The notes: generated by a model from the sequence alone, not told the origin. Shown: positions 18,254-27,446, counted from the stretch's first letter. The stretch: DNA of 64,000 nt from Stackebrandtia nassauensis DSM 44728 (GCF_000024545.1 NC_013947.1:3782001-3846000); one strand, 5' to 3'. A program made the numbers and translations.

Positions 18254-21200
18254 TCACCGGAAGTTGCGCGGTTTCGTTGGCATCGGTGTGTGGAGTGGGG
18301 TGAGTTTGTCGGCGGTGATGGAGGTGACGCCGCCTGCGTTGCGGAGTTGACCGCGGATGAGGAGTACGGGGGTGGCGTGGGCTTCGCGGGGGTAGGCGAG
18401 GCGAAGGCCGGGTTCGCAGACGATGTTGGCTTGGCCGGTTTCGTCTTCGAGGTTGATGAACAAGATGCCTCCGGCGGTTTCGGGGGCTTGGCGGTGGGTG
18501 ACGATGCCGCCGACGACTACGCGGGTGCGGTCTGGGAGGGTTGCGAGTTGGTCGATCGGGGTGGCGTCATGGGCGTCGAGCTGGTGGCGGATGTGTTCGA
18601 TTGGGTGGGAGTCGACGGAGGAGCCCGTCGCGGTCAGGTCGGCGGCGGTGAGTTCGGCGTTGCTCATGCCCGGCAGCATGGGCGCGGTGAGCTGGATGGT
18701 GCCGTCGATCGTGTCGTGGGTGTTGGCGGCGGCGGGCGCGGCCATCCACAGTGCTTGCCTGCGGGTAGGGCCGAGAGCGGTGAGGGCGCCGGCGGTGGCG
18801 AGGTTTTCCAGGTGGGTTTCGGTGAGCCCGGCACGGCGGGCCAGGTCGGTGATCGACGTGTAGGGCTGGCCCACGGCAATGCGCTCGGCGACGGTGTCAG
18901 AGATGCCGTGGACTTGGTTCAGGCCCAACCGCACGGCCGGGCCGCCGCTCCCCCACTGCCTGGCGGGTGCATCAGCGGGTGCGGGTGTGCCGTGTCCGTC
19001 GAGTGTGGTGGTGGCGTGGCTGTGGTTGATGTGGACGGGGTGGATCCTCACGCCGTGGCGGCGGGCATCGGCGATGAGGGTGTTGATCGAGTAGAACCCC
19101 ATCGGCTGGGCCCTGATGAGCCCCGTCAGGAACGCCGCCGGATAGTACCTCTTCAGGTAGCAAGAGGCGTAGGCGATGTAGGCGAAACTGATCGCGTGTG
19201 ACTCGGGAAACCCGTATCCGGAGAATGCCTCCATTCTCGACCATAGGTCGTCGATCGTGGCATGTGGGATGTCGTTGGCTGCCGCGCCCGCGTAGAACCG
19301 GTCTTTGAGGCGGTGCATGCGTTCGGCCGATCGTTTGGCGCCCATGGCTTGCCGCAGCTCGTCGGCATCCGCTGGGCTGAACCCGCCACAGTCGACGGCC
19401 AGTTGCATCATTTGTTCCTGAAACAGCGGCACACCCAGGCTCTTCTCCAGTGCGGGTTGGGCGAGGCGGTGGGGGTAGACGACAGGCTCGAGGCCGTCGC
19501 GGCGCCGCAGATACGGATGCACCGCACCGCCTTGGATCGGGCCCGGCCGCACCAACGCGATCTGGACGGCCAGATCATGCAGGTTAGCCGGGCGCAGCCG
19601 GGGGGCGAGTTGTAGCTGGGCACGGGATTCGATCTGGAACGTGCCGATCGCATCGCCTTTGTGGACCATCGCGTACACCTCCGCGTCGTCCGGAGTCAGC
19701 GCGGCCAAATCCACGGGAACGTCGTAGTGGGCATTGGCGACGTCGCGGGCCTCGCGCAGCGCGGTGAGCATCCCGAGCCCGAGGAGGTCGATCTTCACCA
19801 GGCCGGCGTCGGCGCAGTCGTCTTTGTCCCACTGCAGGACGGTGCGTTTGTCCATGCGGGCGTGCTCGACGGGCACGACGTCGATGATCGGTCGGTCGCA
19901 GATCACCATCCCCCCGGAATGGATACCCAGATGCCGTGGGGCTCCCAGCAGTTGTCCGGCGTAGGTGCCCACATCGGCGGGCAGCTCGGTCAGCGCGGGG
20001 CCGCCGCGGCGCGGGGAGGCCGCGATCCAGGCATCCACCTGGCCGGGCGAATACCCCAAAGCAGCGGCCGAGTCCCTGATGGCGGAGCGGCGGCGGTAGG
20101 TGATGACGTTGGCGACCTGGGCGGCATAGGTGCGGCCGTAGGTGTCGTAGACGTATTGGATGACGGCTTCGCGGCGCCGCGCCTCGATATCCAGGTCAAT
20201 GTCCGGTGGCCCCTCCCGAGCGGGGCTGAGGAACCGCTCGAACAACAGCTTGAATGCGATCGGGTCGGCCGCGGTGATCCCCAGGGTGAAACACACCACG
20301 GAGTTGGCCGCGCTGCCGCGGCCCTGGACCAGGATCCCCTCCCGGCGACAGTAGTCCACAATGTCGTGGACGATGAGGAAGTAACCCGCGAACCCGAGCC
20401 TCTTGATGACATCAAGTTCATGATCCAGTTGCCGGACCACGTCCGAGCGCGATCCCAAGGGCCCATACCGCTCGGCCGCACCGGCCTGGACCAGGTGCCG
20501 CAGCCAGGAGTCCTCGTCATGCCCGGCCGGGACCGGAAACGGCGGCAACGCGGGCGCCACTAGGTCCAGGTCGAACGCCAACTCCCTTGCGAGACGGAGG
20601 CTGCTGGCCACCGCGCCGCCAAACGGCGCGAACCGCTCGACCATCTCGTCAGGCGAGCACAGCCGTGCCGTTGGTGCGGCGGGCAGCCACCCGTCCAGCT
20701 CGTCCAGGGGCATGTTGGCGCGCACCGCCGCGGCCACCTGCGACAACCTGTGCCGAGAGCTGCGGGCATAATGGACGTTGTTTGTCGCCACCACCGACAG
20801 CCCCAACTCGGAAGCCAGATCGGCGAGCGCCTCGTTGCGGTCGCCGTCGGTGAAAGCCTGATGGTCAGTCAACTCGACGTAAACGCCGTCGCGCCCGAAC
20901 AACTCAACCAACCGCTCCAACTCGACCCGCGCCGCATCCACCCCACCCGCATCCAAGGCACGGCGTACCGGGCCCTTGCGGCAGCCAGTCAACACCACCA
21001 CGTGCCCGCGCAGCCTCGCGGCGACGCCCTCCAGGCTCCCGTAGTCGGGCAGACCTTTCTGGCCACCGGCCAGGTGGGCGTTGCCGATCGCCGCCGACAG
21101 CTTCGCGTACCCCTCGGCACCGCGGGCCAGGACCAGCAGGTGCGTACCCGACGGATCCGGCACACCCGCCCGCTCACCGGTCAACCCGATGGACAGCTCG

Positions 21201-21571
21201 GCGCCGTACACCGTGGCCAGGCCGGTGCCTTTCGCGGCTTGGGCGAACCGCACCGCCCCATACAAGCCGTCATGGTCGGTGATCGCCAGCCCCGATAGAC
21301 CCAGGCGAAGCGCTTCGGCCACCAGATCCTCCGGCGAGGACGCGCCGTCCAGGAACGAGAAATTCGAGTGGGCGTGCAGCTCGGCATAACCACCGGCCTC
21401 GACAGCCGGTGGAGATGAGGCTGGCGGCGTGGGTTCGTCGTCGGTGACCAGTCGCAGATGCCGGGGCTTCCCCACCCCAGATCCACTCGTGGCCCGGCCG
21501 ACCATCCGGTCACGCAGCTGCCGCCACGTCAAATGCCGACCGCGCCCGCCCCAGCCCTCAGTCATAGCCAC
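18254..21571 (-). CDS. dnaE2: DnaE2-type error-prone DNA polymerase III alpha subunit
   Basis: The 1105-residue product has an N-terminal PHP domain (ELHAHSNFSFLDGASSPEDL, AITDHDGLYGAV), the polymerase core with GRGSAANSVVCF and PDIDLDIEARRREAV (the catalytic Asp motif), LFQEQMMQLAVDCGGFSPADAD and ESHAISFAYIAYASCYLKRYYP, and a C-terminal OB fold (FINLEDETGQANIVCEP). DnaE2 (ImuC) performs translesion synthesis and mutagenesis in the SOS response, usually with ImuA/ImuB, which are not in this window. It starts with GTG or, two codons later, ATG. It lies between CRISPR leaders 1 and 2. About 160 bases between its stop and leader 1 hold nothing recognisable. Confidence 0.95.
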   Translation of the reverse strand: MAMTEGWGGRGRHLTWRQLRDRMVGRATSGSGVGKPRHLRLVTDDEPTPPASSPPAVEAGGYAELHAHSNFSFLDGASSPEDLVAEALRLGLSGLAITDHDGLYGAVRFAQAAKGTGLATVYGAELSIGLTGERAGVPDPSGTHLLVLARGAEGYAKLSAAIGNAHLAGGQKGLPDYGSLEGVAARLRGHVVVLTGCRKGPVRRALDAGGVDAARVELERLVELFGRDGVYVELTDHQAFTDGDRNEALADLASELGLSVVATNNVHYARSSRHRLSQVAAAVRANMPLDELDGWLPAAPTARLCSPDEMVERFAPFGGAVASSLRLARELAFDLDLVAPALPPFPVPAGHDEDSWLRHLVQAGAAERYGPLGSRSDVVRQLDHELDVIKRLGFAGYFLIVHDIVDYCRREGILVQGRGSAANSVVCFTLGITAADPIAFKLLFERFLSPAREGPPDIDLDIEARRREAVIQYVYDTYGRTYAAQVANVITYRRRSAIRDSAAALGYSPGQVDAWIAASPRRGGPALTELPADVGTYAGQLLGAPRHLGIHSGGMVICDRPIIDVVPVEHARMDKRTVLQWDKDDCADAGLVKIDLLGLGMLTALREARDVANAHYDVPVDLAALTPDDAEVYAMVHKGDAIGTFQIESRAQLQLAPRLRPANLHDLAVQIALVRPGPIQGGAVHPYLRRRDGLEPVVYPHRLAQPALEKSLGVPLFQEQMMQLAVDCGGFSPADADELRQAMGAKRSAERMHRLKDRFYAGAAANDIPHATIDDLWSRMEAFSGYGFPESHAISFAYIAYASCYLKRYYPAAFLTGLIRAQPMGFYSINTLIADARRHGVRIHPVHINHSHATTTLDGHGTPAPADAPARQWGSGGPAVRLGLNQVHGISDTVAERIAVGQPYTSITDLARRAGLTETHLENLATAGALTALGPTRRQALWMAAPAAANTHDTIDGTIQLTAPMLPGMSNAELTAADLTATGSSVDSHPIEHIRHQLDAHDATPIDQLATLPDRTRVVVGGIVTHRQAPETAGGILFINLEDETGQANIVCEPGLRLAYPREAHATPVLLIRGQLRNAGGVTSITADKLTPLHTPMPTKPRNFR

Positions 21572-21704
21572 ACCGCGGTACCCACCCGCGCGTTCGCGCC
21601 ATCATCCACCCTCCACACTGCTAGTGATCTTGAGGAACTGGATAATACACACGTTCGAACACTGGGAGCTGCGGGAACGTGGAGACCGACGGTCGTCGCA
21701 GGCG

Positions 21705-22400
21705 TTATGTGTCTTTGAGGGCTGCCATCACCTTTTTGGCGGAGTCTGTGAGGAAGTCGCCAGCGGCGTCTTCGGGTATGTCGAGGTAGTTACTGTCGAG
21801 TTCCATGGTCAGTACCAAGTTGCCGTTACGCATGATGAGGCACGCCGGGGAACTGCCGTTCGGTTTTAGCAACAACATCGTCTGCTCAAGTCCGACCGAC
21901 TCCTCAATGCCGATCTCGGCCACGCGCTCTTCGAACGCGCTGTCGGCCGACGCGGTGTCGGCATGGGATTCGGCGCGCAACTCGAAAAGGGGATACTCGG
22001 TGACATCACTGACCTGCGTCGACAGTTGGCACAACATCCCGTTGTAGTCGAAGTCGTCGTCGGGACCGTAGGTCTCCTCGTCGTACTTCGCGCCCTCGAA
22101 ACCCACCAGATCGGCCAGTTCCTGCTGGTCGACAAGATCGCACGGCGTGGATGTGGTGCCGTAAACGTTGTCGCGACCTGCCGCGACCAGTGCGGCCGAG
22201 TCCGCCTCTTGGGGCCAGACCGCGACCGCGACGCCTACCCCAGCCAGCAACACCGCCACGCCGGCGATCACCAACCCGACGATCAGACCGATATTGCGGC
22301 CCGGCGCGACGGGAGGTGTCACACCGGGCGGCCGCATTCCCGGCCCCGGCGGTGATCCAGGGGCATGGTGCGGTGAAGGGGGCGACTGGGCTGCGGACAT
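21705..22400 (-). CDS. Membrane-anchored DUF3558-like protein
   Basis: From ATG at 22400 (GGGAGC upstream) the product has 231 residues: a cytoplasmic Pro-rich N-terminus, one membrane helix (IGLIVGLVIAGVAVLLAGVG at about 38-57), and an outer domain with STPCDLVDQQELADLVGF and MLCQLSTQ. The paired cysteines and the C-x-L-V-D-x-x-E-L-x-x-L-V-G pattern match DUF3558-type lipoprotein domains of actinomycetes, here on a transmembrane anchor instead of a lipid. The role is unknown; related proteins occur near secretion and cell-wall genes. Confidence 0.75.
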   Translation of the reverse strand: MSAAQSPPSPHHAPGSPPGPGMRPPGVTPPVAPGRNIGLIVGLVIAGVAVLLAGVGVAVAVWPQEADSAALVAAGRDNVYGTTSTPCDLVDQQELADLVGFEGAKYDEETYGPDDDFDYNGMLCQLSTQVSDVTEYPLFELRAESHADTASADSAFEERVAEIGIEESVGLEQTMLLLKPNGSSPACLIMRNGNLVLTMELDSNYLDIPEDAAGDFLTDSAKKVMAALKDT

Positions 22401-22806
22401 GTCAATGCTCCCTGGGGTACGAGATTCCCGGTCCGGACGCCACACTCCACCGGAAAGGACGCGATCGAGGTTGGCCACACGCACCCGCCACCGGCCCCAC
22501 CGTTGACTCCCGGGCCTTCACCCCTACCGCTGGGGTAGACCCGACGATCCTCACCACGGCGTCTCCACTGTCGACCATCACGCCCCACATCCCATCGTCT
22601 AGGTGTCGTGAAGGCATCACATCACGATCCCACCGGGACCCCTCCCGACTCGGACCACAAGGGACAGCAGCCAAGAGGGTGACCCGCAGCGTCTGATGCG
22701 GGCTGCGGCAGCAGACCCAGCACCGGCACCACCGCCCGTGATCGCGTGCGGCCTTCTTGTTCGCCAGCCTCAGGCCACTGAAGGTCGCGCACTCCCCTGC
22801 CGACGC
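22401..22806. other. Intergenic stretch before array 2
   Basis: No gene is supported in these 406 bases. Several frames are open by GC bias alone, none with a ribosome-binding site and a domain. The last bases join the conserved block that precedes arrays 2 and 3. Confidence 0.5.
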
Positions 22807-22986
22807 GAGCTACTAGCATCGGTGGCCACCGCACCCAACGGGAAGCTACAGGGATGGTTCGGAACCTCCAGTGATATCGCGACACGCGATTGGTTCCCAA
22901 GACAAAATCACGGCAAATCCTTACAAACCAGACACCGGGCTCCACCCCACTTACCCTCGGACTCCTACTCCTGCACTATAGGAACC
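22807..22986 (+). promoter_or_regulatory. Leader of CRISPR array 2
   Basis: These 180 bases match the leader of array 3 almost base for base over their whole length (for example GAGCTACTAGCATCGG, GATATCGCGACACGCGATTG and CTGCACTATAGGAACC) and the minus-strand leader of array 1 over the inner 145 bases. The orientation shows array 2 is transcribed on the + strand, opposite to array 1. Confidence 0.87.
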
Positions 22987-23734
22987 GTGGCGCTGGAGCA
23001 CCAGCTCCAGCGAGGATCGCAACAGCAGCTGCAAGCCTATGCGCTGCACCTGGAGGCGTGGCGCTGGAGCACCAGCTCCAGCGAGGATCGCAACCTCGTC
23101 GACCCCGACACTGGCGCCCGCCGGATCCTGGTGGCGCTGGAGCACCAGCTCCAGCGAGGATCGCAACCATGGCGACGTCGAAACGCACCCACCGGCGGCG
23201 TGTGGCGCTGGAGCACCAGCTCCAGCTCCAGCTCCAGCTCCAGCTCCCGCTCCCGCTCCCGCTCCCGCTCCCGCTCCCGCTCCAGCGAGGATCGCAACAT
23301 CGCTTCGGTTCCCGGATTTGACACTGAGTCGGATGTGGCGCTGGAGCACCAGCTCCAGCGAGGATCGCAACGTGTGGTTCCCCGAATGATGGGGACCTGG
23401 ATGACCGTGGCGCTGGAGCACCCACTCCAGCGAGGATCGCAACAACCGCCGCGTCTGCGGTATCCACACCGGTTGGGAGTGGCGCTGGAGCACCCACTCC
23501 AGCGAGGATCGCAACGGTGTTGGGCCGTACCCGCCCGACCGCGCGGATCGCGTGGCGCTGGAGCACCACCTCCAGCGAGGATCGCAACTGCGACAGACTG
23601 CCGAGCCCTTTGGACAGTTGGCCCGTGGCGCTGGAGCATCCGCTCCAGCGAGGATCGCAACATCATCCTGATCACGTGCGAAGTCCAGGCCCTCATTGTG
23701 GCGCTGGAGCATCCGCCCCAGCGAGGATCGCAAC
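22987..23734 (+). CRISPR. CRISPR array 2, 10 repeats, one hugely expanded
   Basis: Repeats start at 22987, 23058, 23131, 23202, 23335, 23407, 23479, 23552, 23625 and 23698; a decayed half repeat follows near 23768. All keep the stem CTGGAG/CTCCAG and the 3' end CGAGGATCGCAAC. The loop between the stem halves changes along the array: CACCAG for the first five, CACCCA in two, CACCAC in one, then CATCCG in the last two (the final one with a broken stem). The repeat at 23202-23298 is 97 nt because of a hexanucleotide run. Spacers are about 34-36 nt. Confidence 0.97.
23220..23285 (+). repeat. Hexanucleotide microsatellite inside a CRISPR repeat
   Basis: Eleven tandem hexamers occur where a normal repeat has one: four CTCCAG, six CTCCCG and one CTCCAG. 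This adds 60 bases to the repeat without touching its flanks. The uniform units and the two-step composition point to slippage on the CTCCAG half of the hairpin. Confidence 0.95.
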
Positions 23735-23918
23735 AACAGCACTGCGATCCTGAATCGTTCTCGGTGTTCGATGGCCCTGGAGCAAGAAGCCCTAAAAACC
23801 ACCAAGGCCGCGTTGGCCATAGTCGGCGACTTGGGCGGTGTAGTTCCCCAGTCGACTTCCGTCGTCTGGGGAACGCATCAGTTATCCGTCGCACGCTCCG
23901 CAACGCCAGTTTGACCCT

Positions 23919-24469
23919 TCATACTGGGCGAATGTCGACTTGAACGCTTTCGCAACCAGTGGCGATGTCGACTAGCGCGTCGTGTTCGTCGCGATCGATG
24001 CTTAAACGCCACCCGGTCTTGATGGCCACCCACGTGGCGACGTACGTGCACGTCACTGTTGCATTGAAGGCATCCATTCTGCGGGGTCTTGGTCTCCTTT
24101 GGAGCGGTTACTGCTGGCAGTGACAGCAACAAGGTGGCGGTGGTCATCTAGGTAGGTGGCATACGTCTTGCGTCTGTGAGTACTCCACTGTGAAGCCCCG
24201 GAATCCCATGTTTCGGCCAGAGGCACGAAATCGTCGATATCCAGTTGCGACGAGCGATTAACCGTTGTGCCGTCATAGACACTGACCAACTCGCCGGTAA
24301 TGATCCCACCGCAGTCGGCTTGACCGAGTTCACCCGACGAGTCTTTATCAAGAAGTACTTCGTCGCTGCGTCCGACAGTCCACATGAAACCAACTGACCC
24401 GGCTGAGTCGGAGCGAGCGCGGCCATCGTCGACTGGCGGATTTGTCTTAGCGCTGGTTGTCCTCCACAC
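23919..24469 (-). pseudogene. Broken HNH (DUF1524-like) nuclease
   Basis: The first frame contains QLDIDDFVPLAETWDSGASQ and HRHLVAVTASSNRSKGDQDPAEW, the core of actinobacterial HNH nucleases of the GmrSD-C/DUF1524 type. The usual motif is DIDHxVPL, so the catalytic His is replaced by Asp. The frame stops after MPSMQQ at 24053. The C-terminal end of the family, CTYVATWVAIKTGWRLSID and ALVDIATGCES, continues in another frame down to 23919. The N-terminal third is also not recognisable. A frameshift plus a lost catalytic residue mark it as dead. Confidence 0.75.
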
Positions 24470-24824
24470 TGGCTGTCGCCACAGCTGCGCGTGCTTCGTG
24501 CTGTGACACGTGGAGTATGCGAGCTGTTTCGGGCCACGAGACCTTCTGGGAGCGCAGGCGCCGTACGGCGGCGGTCAAGGCGGCTTGCTCGCGTGCGCGG
24601 GCCCGCGTCAGTTCTTCCAGCTCAGGTGAGACCACTGTCAATGTCACCGCCACGTGCTCGGGGTGGATGTCCAGCGCGAGCGCGGCGGCGTCGGTGACGT
24701 GTTGGTGGATCTGGCTGAGGGTGCGGCCGAAGGTCCACATGCTGATGGACGGGGCTTCGGCGGCCCAGCGGTGGTGGTCGCGGCTCACGATCACCGATAC
24801 CGAATGAGTTGTCGCGTCGTTCAT
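24447..24824 (-). CDS. HicB-like protein with C-terminal HTH
   Basis: The 125-residue product has a HicB-type beta-alpha fold at the start (VSVIVSRDHHRWAAEAP, MWTFGRTLSQIHQHVTDAAALALDI) and an alanine/arginine-rich helix ending in a helix-turn-helix-like segment (VSWPETARILHVSQHEARAAVA). HicB proteins are antitoxins that neutralise HicA and bind DNA, but no hicA is visible here, so it may be an orphan. Its ATG overlaps the recombinase stop by ATGA, coupling the two. It could equally act as a regulator of the recombinase. Confidence 0.65.
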   Translation of the reverse strand: MNDATTHSVSVIVSRDHHRWAAEAPSISMWTFGRTLSQIHQHVTDAAALALDIHPEHVAVTLTVVSPELEELTRARAREQAALTAAVRRLRSQKVSWPETARILHVSQHEARAAVATASVEDNQR

Positions 24825-26026
24825 GCTGCTGTCTCCAGCCAGGTGATGATGTGCTCGGCGGCCGGTTCGGGTAGGACCCCGTGGGGCACGGTGAATTCGC
24901 GCGAACCGATGGCGTAGACGATGTGGGTGTCGTTGGAGCGCACTTCACGCAGGAGGTACCCGTGTTGGTGGGCGGCGGCGCGCACCCGTTCCAGGGCGTC
25001 GCGTGGGGCGCGGTCGGCGGCGTCCATGCGCACCATCTGCACCCATTCATCCACTGTAAACACTGCTTTGTGGGAGGGTTGGCGCGACCATGTCCACTCC
25101 TGCATGGGGATGGGGGTGAACCCGTTCTTGGACGAGCGCCGGTTGAACACCGCGTACCCGGTGAGGCGGGGGTTGAGCAGCAGCGACCGGATGCGCCTGT
25201 CGGTCCATTGTCCGCCGGGCTTGTCGTGCGGGTACTTCTCGGGGTCCGCGTTCAGCGCGATGCGGATGTCGCGGTACCTGGCATCTTCCAGTCGAAGCCG
25301 CGCCATGTGTACTGAGGTGTCCCAGCGGTGCGGGCCTGGGTGTGGTTGGAGTCGGCGTTTCGGGCGGCGGATGTAGCGGTCGTGTCGGGCGGGTGCGTCG
25401 GGGTCGATGACGGCGATGTAGGGGTAGGGGGCGGGGCCGTGGCTGTAGCCCTGGGCGGCGTGTTCGCGCTGGCCGCGCTCGGAGTTTTCCAGCATGAGCG
25501 CTCGGTAGATTTCGGCGTCCATTTGCTGGCCGCGTCGCATCCGCAATCGGCTGGCTGGCATGTCGCCGGGGCGCTGCGGTGGAGGTTCGGTGGCGTACAC
25601 CAGCTCCACCCCCCACTGTTCCAGGTGGGACTCGACGGTCAAGATCGTGAGCATGTCGCGGGCGGCGCGATCGGAGCGCTCGCAGATGACGCGGGTGATC
25701 TCACCGGCGTGCGCGGCGGCCAGCAGATCGGTCAGGCCGCCATCGCGGCGCAGCGGCACCGCCAACTCGGCGTAGTAGTCGTCGTCGTGCTGGCTGCGGG
25801 CATTCAAGTGCATGTACCCGCTTTCGACGTCCCAAAAGTAGGCCGCGAAGTCTTCCCCTTGCCCCAGCCGCCGGGCGCATACCGTCGCCTGGCCGGGAAT
25901 CGATGTGGTCGGGTCCTGTTGGTCTTTGGTGGAGCAGCGCCCCAAGAAGGCGGTGATGTGGGCTCGAGTGGATGTATCCCAGCTGTAGCCGGGCAGGGTG
26001 GACAAGTCAATGGGAGCTGACGTCAC
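24821..26026 (-). CDS. Large serine recombinase
   Basis: The 401-residue protein contains a resolvase domain with FLGRCSTKDQQDPTTSIPGQ (the catalytic Ser is in RCSTKDQ), VICERSDRAARDML, and a Recombinase domain with the segments MARLRLEDARYRDIRIALN and WTDRRIRSLLLNPRLTGYAVFNRR. Large serine recombinases integrate and excise elements at short att sites. It is shorter than phage integrases (usually 450-600 residues) and lacks the long zinc-ribbon/coiled-coil end. GTG at 26026 follows AGGA; the frame extends to 26053. No att core could be identified. It sits between arrays 2 and 3. Confidence 0.85.
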   Translation of the reverse strand: MTSAPIDLSTLPGYSWDTSTRAHITAFLGRCSTKDQQDPTTSIPGQATVCARRLGQGEDFAAYFWDVESGYMHLNARSQHDDDYYAELAVPLRRDGGLTDLLAAAHAGEITRVICERSDRAARDMLTILTVESHLEQWGVELVYATEPPPQRPGDMPASRLRMRRGQQMDAEIYRALMLENSERGQREHAAQGYSHGPAPYPYIAVIDPDAPARHDRYIRRPKRRLQPHPGPHRWDTSVHMARLRLEDARYRDIRIALNADPEKYPHDKPGGQWTDRRIRSLLLNPRLTGYAVFNRRSSKNGFTPIPMQEWTWSRQPSHKAVFTVDEWVQMVRMDAADRAPRDALERVRAAAHQHGYLLREVRSNDTHIVYAIGSREFTVPHGVLPEPAAEHIITWLETAA

Positions 26027-26345
26027 GAAGGTGTTCCTCACGCACGGCCCCAACAGGACGAGAGCACGCAGGGGCTAAACCAATATGGACGACGGCTGTT
26101 GAGACAACCAACCCTGCATATGCGGGGAACACTGCGATCAGGCTACAAGCCTCACTAAGCCGGGCTGCCCCTGCCTGTGTGCGCATCCGATCGGGCGACA
26201 TTGTGGAGCTTGTGGTGCTGCTGCGCCAGTGTTCTTCACGACGCCCATGTCTTCGTCGCTCGCAGTAATTCCTCCACCGGGCCTTGACTGGTCGTCGCCT
26301 TTTCGGCGTGGAGCTAGCTAGATTGGAGTCTCGAAACACAACTTT
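26027..26345. other. Region upstream of the recombinase
   Basis: No gene is supported here. The stretch probably holds the recombinase promoter and possibly an att site, since such genes usually lie at one end of their element, but no repeat of it was found within the window by eye. Confidence 0.4.
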
Positions 26346-26418
26346 GCTCCCCCAGTGATCTGGTGACCGAGGCACTGCGGCTCGGCCTGTCCGGACTGGC
26401 CATCACCCACCACGACGT
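26346..26418 (+). pseudogene. Fragment of a dnaE2 PHP domain abutting CRISPR leader 3
   Basis: Translated on the + strand this stretch reads CSPSDLVTEALRLGLSGLAI followed by THHDV, which matches SSPEDLVAEALRLGLSGLAI and TDHDG in the PHP domain of the intact DnaE2. The nucleotide match is only partial, so it derives from a different dnaE2 rather than from the neighbour. The homology stops exactly where the sequence shared with leader 2 begins. About 24 codons remain. Confidence 0.8.
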
Positions 26419-26598
26419 GAGCTACTAGCATCGGTGGCCACCGAAACCAGCGGGAAGCTACAGGGAAGGTTCGGAACCACCAGTGATATCGCGACACGCG
26501 ATTGGTTCCCAAGACGAAATCACGGCGAACCCCCACAAACCAGACACCGGACTCCACCGCACTTATCCTCAGACTCCTATTCCTGCACTATAGGAACC
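26419..26598 (+). promoter_or_regulatory. Leader of CRISPR array 3
   Basis: It matches leader 2 along its whole length with scattered substitutions and ends in the same CCTGCACTATAGGAACC next to the first repeat. The orientation puts array 3 on the + strand. Confidence 0.87.
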
Positions 26599-27404
26599 GT
26601 GGCGCTGGAGCATCCGCTCCAGCGAGGATCGCAACTTGGTGATGACGTGATGCTGGCTGGCCATCTCCACGTGGCGCTGGAGCATCCGCTCCAGCGAGGA
26701 TCGCAACGGCCGAAACGATGGGTCAGCAGAACGTCGAGGACCGGTGGCGCTGGAGCATCCGCTCCAGCGAGGATCGCAACGGGACCGCGTCGAGGTCGAG
26801 GCGGCGCATCGTGCGTGGCGCTGGAGCATCCGCTCCAGCGAGGATCGCAACTTCGCGTCGGCGGCGCCAACAGCGATCAGCGCGCGCGTGGCGCTGGAGC
26901 ATCCGCTCCAGCGAGGATCGCAACCGGCACTGCTGCACTGGTCCGGCCCGGCCGTCGTGGTGGCGCTGGAGCATCCGCTCCAGCGAGGATCGCAACGAGT
27001 AATACGCCACGATGACCGCCGACACGTACGTGTGGCGCTGGAGCATCCGCTCCAGCGAGAATCGCAACGCGAACTGGTGCGAACACCCCTGTGTCAACGA
27101 CAGGTGGCGCTGGAGCATCTGCTCCAGCGAGGATCGCAACCGTTGGAATCACCAGGGCTGCCCCGTGTCACTGCCCGTGGCGCTGGAGCATCTGCTCCAG
27201 CGAGGATCGCAACGCGTTCGACATGCGCGGCAATCAGTTCGAATGGACCGTGGCGCTGGAGCACTAGCTCCAACCAGGATCGCAACTTGCTCATCAGATC
27301 CGCCGCGTACGCTGCCCGCGCGTGGAGCTCCAGTTCCAGCGAGGATCGCAGCTGATGAGCAAGGACCACACTAAGACGGTCATAAAGGGTGGCGCTGGAG
27401 CATC
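26599..27404 (+). CRISPR. CRISPR array 3, 10 clear repeats plus decayed end
   Basis: Repeats begin at 26599, 26671, 26744, 26815, 26888, 26960, 27032, 27104, 27177 and 27250. Most have loop CATCCG between CTGGAG and CTCCAG, then CATCTG in two, and the tenth is damaged (CTCCAACCAGGAT). A further degenerate repeat occupies about 27322-27351 and a 16-nt half repeat lies at 27389-27404. Damage increases with distance from the leader, as expected for an old end. Spacers are about 35 nt. The loop type is that of the oldest repeats of array 2, not that of array 1. Confidence 0.97.
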
Positions 27405-27416
27405 GGCGGTGGGGGT

Positions 27417-27446
27417 GCGGGCCTCTCGTTCCCGCGAGAGGCCCGC
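27417..27446 (+). terminator. Hairpin after array 3
   Basis: A perfect 12-bp stem (GCGGGCCTCTCG with CGAGAGGCCCGC) closes a six-base loop just after the last half repeat. It is placed to end the pre-crRNA transcript; no T-tract is seen. Confidence 0.6.

Noticed and set aside
22987..27404. Long frames across arrays 2 and 3
   Set aside because: Same reason: repeats translated in open frames, not proteins.
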